A DNA stretch of 64,000 bases. It comes from Marinobacter salinexigens (GTDB lineage: Bacteria > Pseudomonadota > Gammaproteobacteria > Pseudomonadales > Oleiphilaceae). Location of the stretch: positions 1,316 through 65,315 of the forward strand of contig NZ_VTUU01000006.1 of assembly GCF_008370345.1 (NCBI RefSeq), in the 5' to 3' direction. Under the pieces are notes generated by a model. The model was not told the DNA's origin. It was given only the letters and a program-made list of their open reading frames with translations, and searched no databases. Below, piece by piece: positions 10,119 to 19,001 of this stretch; within the stretch, counting starts at the first letter, position 1, and every line of letters starts with the position of its first letter. The translations under genes and the position numbers were made by a program.

Positions 10119-10928
10119 TTATTTCGGTAATTGTTCGAGAACGCTGAGTACATCCCTGATGCGTTCATCCAGTGCCACGCGGTAGAGGGTAAATATCCCC
10201 CCCATCGCCAGCACAAAAAGCCCGGCCATGCCCCACATAGGAAAACCACGTCGCAGGCGGTTGCGGGCTGGCGTTACATTTTGCAGGGCATCCGGCAGCG
10301 CCCGGATTTCTCCATCTCCGTCCGGACCATGCAGTATTTCGTACAGGCCACGGACAATCTGGTCGTATTCCTCACGGCCGTTTTCCATCACCTTGTAGCG
10401 GCCCTCAAAGCCGAGGGAGAGACACAAATAGATAAATGCCAGCATGTCCCTATAGCGCTCAGCTTCCTTCTCCATCCGGGCCAGGATGGCAAACACCTTC
10501 TCACCACCCCAGGTCTCGTTATGGAAACGGGACAACAAGGAATGTTGGGACCAGACACTGTGGGCACCCCAGTCGGTGCCAAGAACAGCCTCGTCAATAA
10601 AGGCGCAAAGCACATAGCGATAGGCCACAACGCTCGGACGCTCATAGCCCTGCTCAATCAGCTCCCGGTCGATCGCGGCGATGTCGTCCACCACCTGCTG
10701 ATAAAGACGTTCCACATCACCAAAATTAGCCAGCCGCCGAACCCGGATGACCAGCCCAAGCAAAGGTGTAGCAGCATCTATCAAACGATTGTCTTCCAGG
10801 CCGCGTAGCTGGAACTGGTCATTATCGAAACTTGAGTCGCCTACGGAAGCGCGCCCTCCCCGGTCGTCAAACAGCAACTCACTGAAACCGGCTCTGTCGG
10901 GCAGATCCATTACCCCTGCATCAGACAT
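10119..10928 (-). CDS. tssL: T6SS membrane complex protein TssL (DotU/IcmH)
   Basis: Inner-membrane partner of TssM. The large N-terminal cytoplasmic domain (about residues 1-220) carries the DotU family pattern, with AFIDEAVLGTDWG and LLSRFHNETWGGEKVF. A single C-terminal membrane anchor (MAGLFVLAMGGIFTLY) ends the protein at residue 269. There is no OmpA-like peptidoglycan-binding extension, so this is the short form. The start has AGGAG seven bases upstream, overlapping the end of tssK three bases away, which suggests coupling. Confidence 0.95.
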   Translation of the reverse strand: MSDAGVMDLPDRAGFSELLFDDRGGRASVGDSSFDNDQFQLRGLEDNRLIDAATPLLGLVIRVRRLANFGDVERLYQQVVDDIAAIDRELIEQGYERPSVVAYRYVLCAFIDEAVLGTDWGAHSVWSQHSLLSRFHNETWGGEKVFAILARMEKEAERYRDMLAFIYLCLSLGFEGRYKVMENGREEYDQIVRGLYEILHGPDGDGEIRALPDALQNVTPARNRLRRGFPMWGMAGLFVLAMGGIFTLYRVALDERIRDVLSVLEQLPK

Positions 10929-10931
10929 GCT

Positions 10932-12266
10932 TTAGCTCCTGATTGCCCAGAATTGCATTTCCATACCCGGGAAGCTTCCAGCCACGTGGAAAGCAAAACC
11001 GCTGGCGTTATCCAGCATCTGCCAGGCCTGGCTCTGATCATCCAGCCGGAAGTAAACGAACCCGGCATGGTATGGCAACTGCCTCGGTGCCACCGGCAAG
11101 GCGGTAAGTGGAATGCCCGGCAACTGGAGGCTGATGAGATCACGGATTTTCTCGACGGAGGCCACCTTGCACTGCTGGGTGAACTGCTTGCGAATGTCGT
11201 CCAGCGGTATATCCGCTTTCACCGCCAGAATGAACTCGGCCCCGGTCAGCAACTGGCTGTCCTGAACCGGAGCAACCGTCAGACCGTACTGGCGTTGCTG
11301 GAGCTGGATGGCCAGAGCCCTAGGCTCAAGCACTGTGCTCAGGGACTGCCGCAGCACCTGCATCAGCGGACTGAAGCAGGCTTCCGGAAGATCATGGTCA
11401 TAGGCGGTGTATTCCTGAGGCAGGCGGGTTTCATCCGTAAAGGTCACCAGTTCACCGCAAAGCTCAAGCAATGCTTCAAACAGTCGCTCCGGGTGTAACT
11501 GACGCAAACGGGCCAGATGCATAAACCGGGGATGGCAGCGATTGAGGGTCTGCAACAACATGAAGTCCGATACTTCAGCCACCCCTGTCTGGCCCGGTGC
11601 ACCGACTCTCTCGGCCAGGTTACGGGCCCGTTCCCTCATCAATCCGGCCATCTCACCGACAAAGCGCTGCAGCCTCGGAGCTGCCCGCACACTGAGCATG
11701 GTGGGCATGAAGTTTGGGTCCATCACCAGACTGCCGTCCGGGCGTTTTTCCAGAATCCGGCCTATCGCCAGGGCGGCGTAGGCACTGCGGTCTTCCTGCT
11801 CGAGCATCAGTTTTGGTGCGACCTGGGCAACATCAATGCTGTGGGCATCACCATCGATCGAGTGCAAATCCCTGACTTCCGCACTCTGGGCTTTGAACCG
11901 CCCGGTTACCGCTGCCTCTGGCCACTCCACTTCTGCCAGGCTGTCACTGCCCAGGGGCAACGCCAGGTAGACCACCTGATTTGCCACAGAGGCATCGCTG
12001 ATTTCCAGCGGCTCCGGCATGACATCATCAATCGGCAGGTTGAATCGGGTGCCATCCGGAAACAGCCCGGCGCCCCGGACCAGCCCCACCCTTCCGAAAC
12101 TCAGATATTCCGCATTCAGTTCCAGGTCACTGAAGCCATAGAGGTAATCCGACACCGCCAGGACCCGTTCATTGATCTGGTGTTCGAGGTATCGTTGCTG
12201 CTGCTGGAAGTGCTGGGGCTTGATGAACAACCCATCACTCCAGACTACACGGTTACTGACAGCCAT
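10932..12266 (-). CDS. tssK: T6SS baseplate protein TssK
   Basis: TssK connects the baseplate to the membrane complex. The 444-residue protein starts MAVSNRVVWSDGLFIKPQHF, the family hallmark (W-x-x-G-L-x-x-x-P-Q-H-F). It has the usual length and an all-through soluble profile. Its ATG overlaps the tssJ stop by one base (TGATG), so the genes are coupled. It lies between tssJ and tssL, as in most T6SS loci. Confidence 0.97.
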   Translation of the reverse strand: MAVSNRVVWSDGLFIKPQHFQQQQRYLEHQINERVLAVSDYLYGFSDLELNAEYLSFGRVGLVRGAGLFPDGTRFNLPIDDVMPEPLEISDASVANQVVYLALPLGSDSLAEVEWPEAAVTGRFKAQSAEVRDLHSIDGDAHSIDVAQVAPKLMLEQEDRSAYAALAIGRILEKRPDGSLVMDPNFMPTMLSVRAAPRLQRFVGEMAGLMRERARNLAERVGAPGQTGVAEVSDFMLLQTLNRCHPRFMHLARLRQLHPERLFEALLELCGELVTFTDETRLPQEYTAYDHDLPEACFSPLMQVLRQSLSTVLEPRALAIQLQQRQYGLTVAPVQDSQLLTGAEFILAVKADIPLDDIRKQFTQQCKVASVEKIRDLISLQLPGIPLTALPVAPRQLPYHAGFVYFRLDDQSQAWQMLDNASGFAFHVAGSFPGMEMQFWAIRS

Positions 12267-12799
12267 CAGGATTCATCCGAACGTCTGAGTTGAACTTCCC
12301 GCTCACGCAGGTTGACCAGCAGATGGTAACGGCCCCCGATGGGGTCCACCTTCACCACCTTTTTCCACTGGGACAGGTTGGGATAGGCGTAAAAAGCAAT
12401 AATCCCGATGAAGCGGGTGTCGTCACTGATTTCAAACGGTTCCACAAATTTGAACTGGCCGGGCACCAGCGAGTAGTCGCTGTGGTCCACATAGTTCTGC
12501 CCCAGGGAATCTTCGACGTCATTGAGCAGCGAATCGAAATCACCCGCCATCAGCAGTGAGCTGTCCCGCATTTCAATGATCTGGAAGGCGATAGGTGTAG
12601 GCGCCAGCGCCTCGTTGGGATTCACATCTGGCTCTGCCACCATGGTCAGATCCACCCTGCTGGGCAGATCCTCCGGATAGCCCACCGGAATATCCGGATC
12701 CCACAGCACCTTGGCGGTTTTGGTCACCGCGTTGTATGGCGTGCTGCATCCCGCAAGCACAAATACGATGGCCAGCAAGCTCCATTTGCAGGTCTTCAC
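12266..12799 (-). CDS. tssJ: T6SS outer-membrane lipoprotein TssJ
   Basis: TssJ anchors the membrane complex in the outer membrane and binds the TssM periplasmic tail. The 177-residue product has a lipoprotein signal with lipobox LAGC near residue 18, then a beta-sandwich-type domain containing the family segment FKFVEPFEI. The sequence after the cysteine is STPY, without an Asp at +2, which agrees with outer-membrane sorting. The start overlaps tagH by four bases (ATGA). Confidence 0.93.
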   Translation of the reverse strand: MKTCKWSLLAIVFVLAGCSTPYNAVTKTAKVLWDPDIPVGYPEDLPSRVDLTMVAEPDVNPNEALAPTPIAFQIIEMRDSSLLMAGDFDSLLNDVEDSLGQNYVDHSDYSLVPGQFKFVEPFEISDDTRFIGIIAFYAYPNLSQWKKVVKVDPIGGRYHLLVNLREREVQLRRSDES

Positions 12800-13965
12800 T
12801 TCAGATTCTCCCTCTGTAGTTGGCGTAAATGTTGGTCATAAGCCTGATCGAAGACTTCCTGAAACAGCCGTTCAAACCCCTGTTGACGGCTGGAACTCAG
12901 CTCCCGGTAATAGTGCTGGTACATATCCCACGCCCAGCGCCCCTCGTCCTCGCTCTGCCTCAGGCCCCGGCGATAGCCATGAAACCGGCGTAGCAGGGCC
13001 TCTGGTGAAAAGGCATGCAGAATCGCATCAAGCGCTTCGCTGATGGCAACCCGGGTCGCTTGCTGATGCAGATCGAGGCTTTCCAGACTTTCCCTTACGG
13101 CGGCGGGGGCAGACAGATGTACAGGGCTTCGCTGACCGGCAAACAGGGTCTGAACCGTCTCCTCATAGGAGTCACCGAGGCGCAGGGGGTTATCCTCGAT
13201 GGGCTGCAGTCGGGTCCGCAATGCCCGGTGGTGTTTGTCTTCATCCCGGTGCATTTCACTCAGCCCGTCAATGACGGCTTTGAGCGTCTGTCCGGCTTCT
13301 ACCAGGAACAGCAGCATATCGTTGCTGTCAGCAACCTCCAGGTCACAATCCATGCCCTGTATCAACGGTGCTGCACTGATGTACTGACGACTTTTTTCCT
13401 CTCGTGCGCTATAGGTTCCGGGCTTCTCTAAGGGAATGGCGCCTTCGGGCCACAATGTCATCGGATCATCGCTGTCAGGTTCCGGCGTTACCTCGCCGAT
13501 GCCTTCCAACGGTTCGCAGCCACCCGGCACGGCATCCCGCACCCGCGCCCGGGCCAACTCATCCATCTGCCCATTAATCAGGCGGTCATCGTCCGGAGGA
13601 ACATCATCGTACAGCTGGCCGGATGCCGACCCGGTCAGTTCTGCACGAATCTGGTAACGACCTATCGCCAGCGTGTCGCCGTGATTCAGCCTCGCCCGAC
13701 GGCCACGGCCGACTGGCTGGCTGGCACTGTTGATATAAGTACGGCCGCTGCGATCAATCAGGCAGAAGTCGCCTTCTACCAACCGCACCTCGGCATGCCC
13801 GGGCACCGCACCGGTGCGATGGGATGACAGCTGCCAGGTATCATTGGCGGCCGTGCCAATGGATCCGCCGGCCGCGTCGAAACAGTACTCGACTGCGGCG
13901 CCACCACCCATGGCTGTCGGATTGGTGACCGTCAGTTTCAAAATTACTGCTGGATGCCTTTCCAT
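12796..13965 (-). CDS. tagH: T6SS FHA-domain protein TagH (Fha)
   Basis: Phosphothreonine-binding FHA protein of T6SS, implicated in post-translational control or assembly. The N-terminal 115 residues form an FHA domain. It has G-S-I-G, then SSHRTGAVPGHAEVR in the serine-histidine position, then NHGDTLAIGRYQIRA. A proline/acid-rich linker follows. The C-terminal part carries the TagH hallmark FSPEALLRRF. I chose the ATG at 13965 (389 residues), six bases after GGGAAG. A TTG two codons earlier is less likely. No PpkA kinase or PppA phosphatase gene is in the window. Confidence 0.9.
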   Translation of the reverse strand: MERHPAVILKLTVTNPTAMGGGAAVEYCFDAAGGSIGTAANDTWQLSSHRTGAVPGHAEVRLVEGDFCLIDRSGRTYINSASQPVGRGRRARLNHGDTLAIGRYQIRAELTGSASGQLYDDVPPDDDRLINGQMDELARARVRDAVPGGCEPLEGIGEVTPEPDSDDPMTLWPEGAIPLEKPGTYSAREEKSRQYISAAPLIQGMDCDLEVADSNDMLLFLVEAGQTLKAVIDGLSEMHRDEDKHHRALRTRLQPIEDNPLRLGDSYEETVQTLFAGQRSPVHLSAPAAVRESLESLDLHQQATRVAISEALDAILHAFSPEALLRRFHGYRRGLRQSEDEGRWAWDMYQHYYRELSSSRQQGFERLFQEVFDQAYDQHLRQLQRENLK

Positions 13966-13992
13966 AGTCAACTTCCCTGTTCTCCGGCTTGG

Positions 13993-15009
13993 CTACCGGC
14001 GTATCTGGATCCGCACCGCCGGACGCTCTCGGGCCCGTTCCGGTGTCACAAATGAGTTCCATCCCAGCCGGACATCCTCGCCCAACTGCATCGGCCGGAT
14101 GTCACGGGGCCGCATCTGTAACTCAAGGTCATAGGCCAGCTGTTCACGGGTGGTGAACTCCACCAGTTTCAGCAACCGCTTGTGCTCCCGTCCGTTCGGC
14201 AGAAAATCGGCAAAACGCTGGCGACTCAGGTTTCGGATACGCAGGATGAACTTACCGCTGCGGTCCCGAACCTGCGAACCCACTAGAGTGTCCTGCCCAA
14301 GCGTTGCATTGCGGCTGCCCAGCCGGGTTTGCTGGGACGAATCAATCCCGACCTTGCGCAACACCCACTGCTCAATACTCACATCTTCAAGGTCGAAGCA
14401 GTGCGCGACCATGCCGCTCACAACATCCGGGGAACGGCTCCGGCCGGCCATTAACCCTGCATAGGCAAGCATCTTTGACCAGTTCACCGGTGTAGTTTCC
14501 CGCAACCGGGCATCGCCCAGACCGACCAGGGCAAAAATCAGGTCAGAAAAGCCGTCCGAAGCACCGGGTTGAAAACGGACGTAATACCGGTACTTGCGCC
14601 ACGCACGATGAAACAGGGTAACCAGACGATGATTAAAGAAATCCAGAAAGTGCCGCCGCACACCGAGATTCTGCCCCGCTTCCCAGGCCAGATCCTCCAG
14701 GTAATAGCCAGGTAGAGGGGACTGCGAACCGTGCAGGCCCAGGAAACTTACCTCCATCTGATACGGCGCGTGTTCATGTTCCGGAGAGAGGGCCGACACC
14801 ACATCGCTTCCGGGGAAACCCAGCCCCGCTGAGGCCGAGAAGCGGATACGCTCCTGACGGGCGAGATCACCGCCACCCTGCTCCAGATCATCGCCATGGT
14901 GACGATGGATCAGGTCCACCAACTGAAAGAAGCTGTATCGCCGCGCATTACCCAGAACGGGTTGCAGCCCGGCTACATCAGCGGCTGCTGACCTTGCTGT
15001 AACGTCCAT
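13993..15009 (-). CDS. tssG: T6SS baseplate protein TssG
   Basis: Baseplate wedge component that works with TssE, TssF and TssK. The 338 residues include the conserved YSFFQLVDLIHRHHGDD start segment and the FLGLHGSQSPLPGYYLE motif typical of TssG/VasB. The start ATG at 15009 lies 37 bases inside the end of tssF, and no good ribosome site is visible. Translation therefore probably depends on coupling to tssF. Gene order tssF-tssG is the usual one. Confidence 0.93.
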   Translation of the reverse strand: MDVTARSAAADVAGLQPVLGNARRYSFFQLVDLIHRHHGDDLEQGGGDLARQERIRFSASAGLGFPGSDVVSALSPEHEHAPYQMEVSFLGLHGSQSPLPGYYLEDLAWEAGQNLGVRRHFLDFFNHRLVTLFHRAWRKYRYYVRFQPGASDGFSDLIFALVGLGDARLRETTPVNWSKMLAYAGLMAGRSRSPDVVSGMVAHCFDLEDVSIEQWVLRKVGIDSSQQTRLGSRNATLGQDTLVGSQVRDRSGKFILRIRNLSRQRFADFLPNGREHKRLLKLVEFTTREQLAYDLELQMRPRDIRPMQLGEDVRLGWNSFVTPERARERPAVRIQIRR

Positions 15010-16745
15010 GTATACCGTTCCTGGTTTTCTGTATTCACCACATCCAGTTGGTGAAACGCATTGATGCTCGCGTAGAGTGCGAAAAACTGACTAAGCACCG
15101 TGCCAAACAGGTAAAGATCTCCTTCCGACGCAAATCCACTCTCGTCCAGCGTCAGTTCCGAAGCGATCCCCCGCACGGGCAGTCCTCGAACCATTCTGTC
15201 TACCGGCCGTGTGGTGATACCGGAGATACCCGCCAGTCGTTTTTGCGATATCCGCTCTGCCTGCCGGTCCACCAGTGCCCGGAAGTCATAAACCCTCAGC
15301 ACGGTACGCAGGGCATCCACATCCAGCATTGACAGATAGTTGAGGGACAGGTTCGATATCAGCGTCCACAGCAGGCTGCCATCCAGCGTGGGCCGCAATG
15401 TTGCGGTCGGCCGGGTGATGTTGCTGAACGACGCGAACGAAGGCGTGGTTTCTGTCGCCATCGATATTTCGCCGACCGCCAGCTGATGCGGCAACTGCCG
15501 GTTGGTGCAAATCAGGGTCAGGGAAACCGCTTCCTGCCTGTTCAGGCACTCACTTTCATCGCCGCGGACAAACGCCATGTAATGGTCAAAGCCGTCGCCC
15601 CGTACACTTTCACGAACCCGGGTCCGGTAATACAGTGCGGTCCGCCCACGGTCCCGTTCCACTTCATGCTGAAAGCTCTCGAACGGCGTGTAGATTCTTG
15701 GTTCCCCCCGCCCCGAGCGACCTTCCAGCCAGCCTTCCACCTGCTCGACACTGAATACTTCGAAGTGATCGGGGGACCTGCTTGAGGGTGAAATACGGTA
15801 CTCTGTCTGACGCCCGTTCAGATCCACCGGTTCGCCTTCGTGGCTGAACAGATTCACCGCGGGGGTACAGTAAAGCTGCAAGCTCTCCTTTCGTACTTTG
15901 GCTTCCGGCGGAAGAATCCGGCTGAAGTGGAAACGCACACTCAGTTCATCGGCCTGAATCGCCGGTAGCCGTGTTCCCAGCCCGACAACATCAATAAAGC
16001 GGAATGTCTCGGGAAAGCTCAGGTACTCCTGCAAAATCCGGTATCCGGGATAAGCATTCTTCGGATATGGCAACAATGCCTCATCACTGGCAAAGCCTAC
16101 CGGCCGCAACGACGAAGCCGGCAGTCGATAGGTTGAATCACCAACCATGAGCTCGATACCGGTGAGGTAGTGATTGAGCCAGAGATACAGCGTTTCCGCT
16201 GTGTAGTCGTCACCACCCAGATAAAAGCGAAGACTATCCAGACCCAGAGCGTTCAATGGTTGGTCCGTATGCAGTGCAAGATCCACGCTGACCGAGGAGA
16301 CTTCCCTGGAATGCTCCGCATAGGCATCGGCCACACTGACAGGGAACACATCCACCACCCGGCAGGTCCGGAAACGGCATTGAGTCTGTCTGGTGCTGTC
16401 TCCCACCGGACGGCTCTTGATCTCGGTGTGTCGATCCACCCGCTGACGCTCGCTGATGGTGTGCAGCTGCGGATCAAACTTCATGATGGTGCAACTGGGA
16501 ACCGGCCTCAGATAGTTCGGCCAGAGCATGTTCAGCAAGGAATGGGTCAGCTCGGGAAATTCATCCTCAACTTTTTCCCGGAGCTTACCTGTCAGAAAAG
16601 CGAAGCCTTCCAACAATCTTTCCACATCCGGATCTGTGCTTTGCTCCGACAGGAACCGGGTAAGCTGCGGATGCGCCTCCGCAAACTCCCGCCCCTGCAA
16701 TCGCAGAAAGCTCAACTCATCCCTGTAAAACCGATTCAACTTCAT
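14973..16745 (-). CDS. tssF: T6SS baseplate protein TssF
   Basis: Large baseplate wedge component. The 590-residue protein starts MKLNRFYRDELSFLRLQG, matching the family pattern (N-x-Y-x-x-E-L-x-F-L-R). It also has the typical DPDVERLLEGFAFLTGKL segment and FPELTHSLLNMLWP. The frame is open upstream to 16850, but that stretch runs into a palindromic element and does not look like protein, so I use the ATG at 16745. Its ribosome site is weak. A gap of about 255 bases with two long hairpins separates it from tssE. Confidence 0.95.
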   Translation of the reverse strand: MKLNRFYRDELSFLRLQGREFAEAHPQLTRFLSEQSTDPDVERLLEGFAFLTGKLREKVEDEFPELTHSLLNMLWPNYLRPVPSCTIMKFDPQLHTISERQRVDRHTEIKSRPVGDSTRQTQCRFRTCRVVDVFPVSVADAYAEHSREVSSVSVDLALHTDQPLNALGLDSLRFYLGGDDYTAETLYLWLNHYLTGIELMVGDSTYRLPASSLRPVGFASDEALLPYPKNAYPGYRILQEYLSFPETFRFIDVVGLGTRLPAIQADELSVRFHFSRILPPEAKVRKESLQLYCTPAVNLFSHEGEPVDLNGRQTEYRISPSSRSPDHFEVFSVEQVEGWLEGRSGRGEPRIYTPFESFQHEVERDRGRTALYYRTRVRESVRGDGFDHYMAFVRGDESECLNRQEAVSLTLICTNRQLPHQLAVGEISMATETTPSFASFSNITRPTATLRPTLDGSLLWTLISNLSLNYLSMLDVDALRTVLRVYDFRALVDRQAERISQKRLAGISGITTRPVDRMVRGLPVRGIASELTLDESGFASEGDLYLFGTVLSQFFALYASINAFHQLDVVNTENQERYTWTLQQGQQPLM

Positions 16746-16767
16746 GGAACAACACCAATGCCTGATT

Positions 16768-16857
16768 AAAGGGGATGAGGACGCTTTTCTGGCGGGAAAA
16801 AAATGTCTGAGCGCAGCGAGTTGTTTTTCCCAGAAGAAAAGTGTCGTCATCCCCTTT
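16768..16857. repeat. Long palindromic element A between tssE and tssF
   Basis: Two 34-base arms (16768-16801 and 16824-16857) are inverted copies with only a few mismatches. The outer part, AAAGGGGATGA, is perfect. The loop contains GAGCGCAGCGAG, itself a small palindrome. The size and GC-rich long-stem form resemble the REP/MITE-like palindromes scattered through some gammaproteobacterial genomes. It lies inside the operon transcript, so it would form a very stable RNA hairpin just ahead of tssF. Confidence 0.75.
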
Positions 16858-16872
16858 GACTCCGAGCAGTAT

Positions 16873-16964
16873 CCGGGCAGGCTCCCAAAAGACGCTCAAG
16901 CCCATCCCTGGGGCGCTTGGGCTCAGCCATCCATGGCTCCGCACACTTTTGGGAGCCTGTCCGG
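16873..16964. repeat. Long palindromic element B between tssE and tssF
   Basis: A 19-base arm at 16873-16891 pairs with 16946-16964 with one mismatch. The core CAGGCTCCCAAAAG is perfect. Between the arms are two smaller stems: AGCCC paired with GGGCT, and AGCCATCCATGGCT. The result is a cruciform or branched hairpin. It follows element A by 15 bases and shares no sequence with it, so there are two different palindromes side by side. Confidence 0.75.
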
Positions 16965-17000
16965 CTACCGCTCTCATCCTTGTCTTTAGCTACTGCGGCG

Positions 17001-17429
17001 TTACATCACCCGGTAGTAGCGCTTGTCATCCAATAACAAATCAATGGTCGTCTTGTCGTCGTCTGATCGGACCCTGAGATAGACCGTCACCTGAAACCGC
17101 AGCTGCAGAGGGTCAGGCCCCTGGGGCAAAGCAACGACATCCACCCGACTCACCCGAGGCTCATAGTCCTCAATGCACTTACGGATCGCCGACCGGATCT
17201 GAATGCTCAGGTCATGGGTACCCAGAGTTGCATCATTGAAATCCAGCAACCCCAGGCCGGGCACGCTGGCACTGTTACCCGGATGGGCGTTCAGCAAACG
17301 AACCAGATGTCGTTTGATGGACTCGACCACATGGGGCGTGTCCCCCATGCTCTGGCCTACAGGTTCGGCAGCCTGTTCCAGGCGTTCAAACAGGCTGCCG
17401 CCCCGGTTCAGCGTGTCATCGCCAAACAC
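17001..17429 (-). CDS. tssE: T6SS baseplate protein TssE (gp25-like)
   Basis: Homologue of phage T4 gp25 that nucleates sheath assembly on the baseplate. The 142 residues include the SLFERLE start region, the NAHPGNSASVPGLGLLDFND segment and the conserved Y-E-P-R-V motif (CIEDYEPRVSRVDV). The start is a GTG at 17429. The AAGGA that serves it lies across the end of tssC seven bases upstream, so the genes are tightly coupled. Confidence 0.95.
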   Translation of the reverse strand: MFGDDTLNRGGSLFERLEQAAEPVGQSMGDTPHVVESIKRHLVRLLNAHPGNSASVPGLGLLDFNDATLGTHDLSIQIRSAIRKCIEDYEPRVSRVDVVALPQGPDPLQLRFQVTVYLRVRSDDDKTTIDLLLDDKRYYRVM

Positions 17430-17432
17430 CGG

Positions 17433-18935
17433 TTAGTCCTTGTCCAGACGACCTACCAACGACAGCTCGAAGTTGGCACCCATGTATTTGAAATGGGGGC
17501 GAACAGCGAGTGAAACCTGATACCAGCCCGGATCGCCTTCAACATCGGACACCGTCACCTGAGCTGCACGCAACGGACGTCGGCTGCGGACATCCGCTGG
17601 CGGGTTTTCCTGATCGGCAACGTATTGGCGAATCCAGGTGTTCAGCTCCCGCTCCAGATCCTGGCGCTCCTTCCAGGAGCCAATCTGCTCGCGCTGAAGC
17701 ACTTTGATGTAGTGAGCCAGGCGGTTCACGATCATCATGTACGGCAGTTGGGTGCCCAACTTGTAGTTGGTTTCCGCTTCCTTGCCTTCCTTGGTGTTCG
17801 GGAACTGCCGGGGTTTCTGGACCGAGTTGGCCGAGAAAAACGCCGCGTTATCGCTGCCTTTTCGCATCGTCAGGGCGATAAAGCCCTCATCAGCCATCTC
17901 GTACTCGCGACGATCGGTGATCAGAACCTCGGTCGGGATTTTTGATTCCAGCTGACCAAAAGACTCGAACACATGCACCGGAAGGTCTTCGACCGCACCG
18001 CCGCTCTGGGGACCAATGATGTTCGGGCACCATCGGTATTTAGCGAAACTCTCGGTCAGTCGGGTTGCCAGCAAATAGGCGGTATTGCCCCACAGATAAT
18101 GCTCGTGGTCGGCGGATACGTCTTCTTTATAGCTGAAGCTGCGAACCGGATTTTCCGTGGGATCGTATGGCACACGGAGCAGGAAACGCGGCGAGGTCAG
18201 GCCCAGGTAACGGGCATCTTCAGATTCACGGAGCGCACGCCACTTGGCGTATTTCGGGCCTTCGAAAACCGCTTTGAGCTCTTTGATCGCAGGCAGTTCC
18301 TGATAGCTGTCGACCCCGAAAAACGAAGGCGCTACCGAGGAGAGAAACGGTGCATGAGCCATAGCGCCTACGGACGACACATACTGCAGCAGTTTCATAT
18401 CCGGAGTTGAAGGCGTGAAAGCGTAGTTGCCGACAACCGCACCGACCGGTTCACCGCCAAACTGGCCGTACTCCGTGGAGTAGATATGCCGGTAGAAACC
18501 CGTCTGGGTTACGTCCGGTGCAAATTCGAAGTCTTCCAGTAGCTCCGTTTTGGTGGCGTGCAGAATATCCACCTTGATGTTCTCACGGAAGTCTGTGCGA
18601 TCGACCATGAGCTTCAGGCCCCGCCAGGACGACTCCAGTTCCTGCAACTCCGGTGCGTGCAGAATTTCATCCATCTGGGCGCTGATCTTGCGATCCAGCT
18701 CCACCACCATCTGGTCAACCAGCGCCTTGTTGACCGGCTGTCCCTTCTCATCGCTCTTCAGCAAGTTGGCGATGAATGTCGCCACGCCCTTTCGGGCCAC
18801 ATCATATCCTTCATCCGCAGGCGCCATCCGGCTGTTGGCCATAACCTGGTCAAGCAGGGAGCCCTCGGCTCCTGACTGGATAGCATCACCCACGGATTCG
18901 GAGGCAGCAGATTGCTGCACAGCAGTATCAGACAT
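17433..18935 (-). CDS. tssC: T6SS sheath large subunit TssC (VipB)
   Basis: Together with TssB it builds the contractile sheath. The 500 residues show the family pattern. There is a variable N-terminus, then LDRKISAQMDEILHAPELQ, the LESSWRGLKLMVDRTDF motif, and the PYDPTENPVRSF region. The C-terminus is ADQENPPADVRSRRPLRAAQ. It is 66 bases after tssB and four bases before tssE. The start ATG at 18935 is supported by the upstream gap to tssB. Confidence 0.98.
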   Translation of the reverse strand: MSDTAVQQSAASESVGDAIQSGAEGSLLDQVMANSRMAPADEGYDVARKGVATFIANLLKSDEKGQPVNKALVDQMVVELDRKISAQMDEILHAPELQELESSWRGLKLMVDRTDFRENIKVDILHATKTELLEDFEFAPDVTQTGFYRHIYSTEYGQFGGEPVGAVVGNYAFTPSTPDMKLLQYVSSVGAMAHAPFLSSVAPSFFGVDSYQELPAIKELKAVFEGPKYAKWRALRESEDARYLGLTSPRFLLRVPYDPTENPVRSFSYKEDVSADHEHYLWGNTAYLLATRLTESFAKYRWCPNIIGPQSGGAVEDLPVHVFESFGQLESKIPTEVLITDRREYEMADEGFIALTMRKGSDNAAFFSANSVQKPRQFPNTKEGKEAETNYKLGTQLPYMMIVNRLAHYIKVLQREQIGSWKERQDLERELNTWIRQYVADQENPPADVRSRRPLRAAQVTVSDVEGDPGWYQVSLAVRPHFKYMGANFELSLVGRLDKD

Positions 18936-19001
18936 ACCACATCCCTTCAGTACGTTATTGATCTTCGATGTTGAACACCGCTCCCAGGCGGCGGATTCGG
19001 A

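Noticed and set aside
16746-16850. N-terminal extension of TssF through the palindromic element
   Set aside because: The frame is open only because the hairpin lacks stops. The residues do not match TssF, and the family starts at the ATG at 16745.
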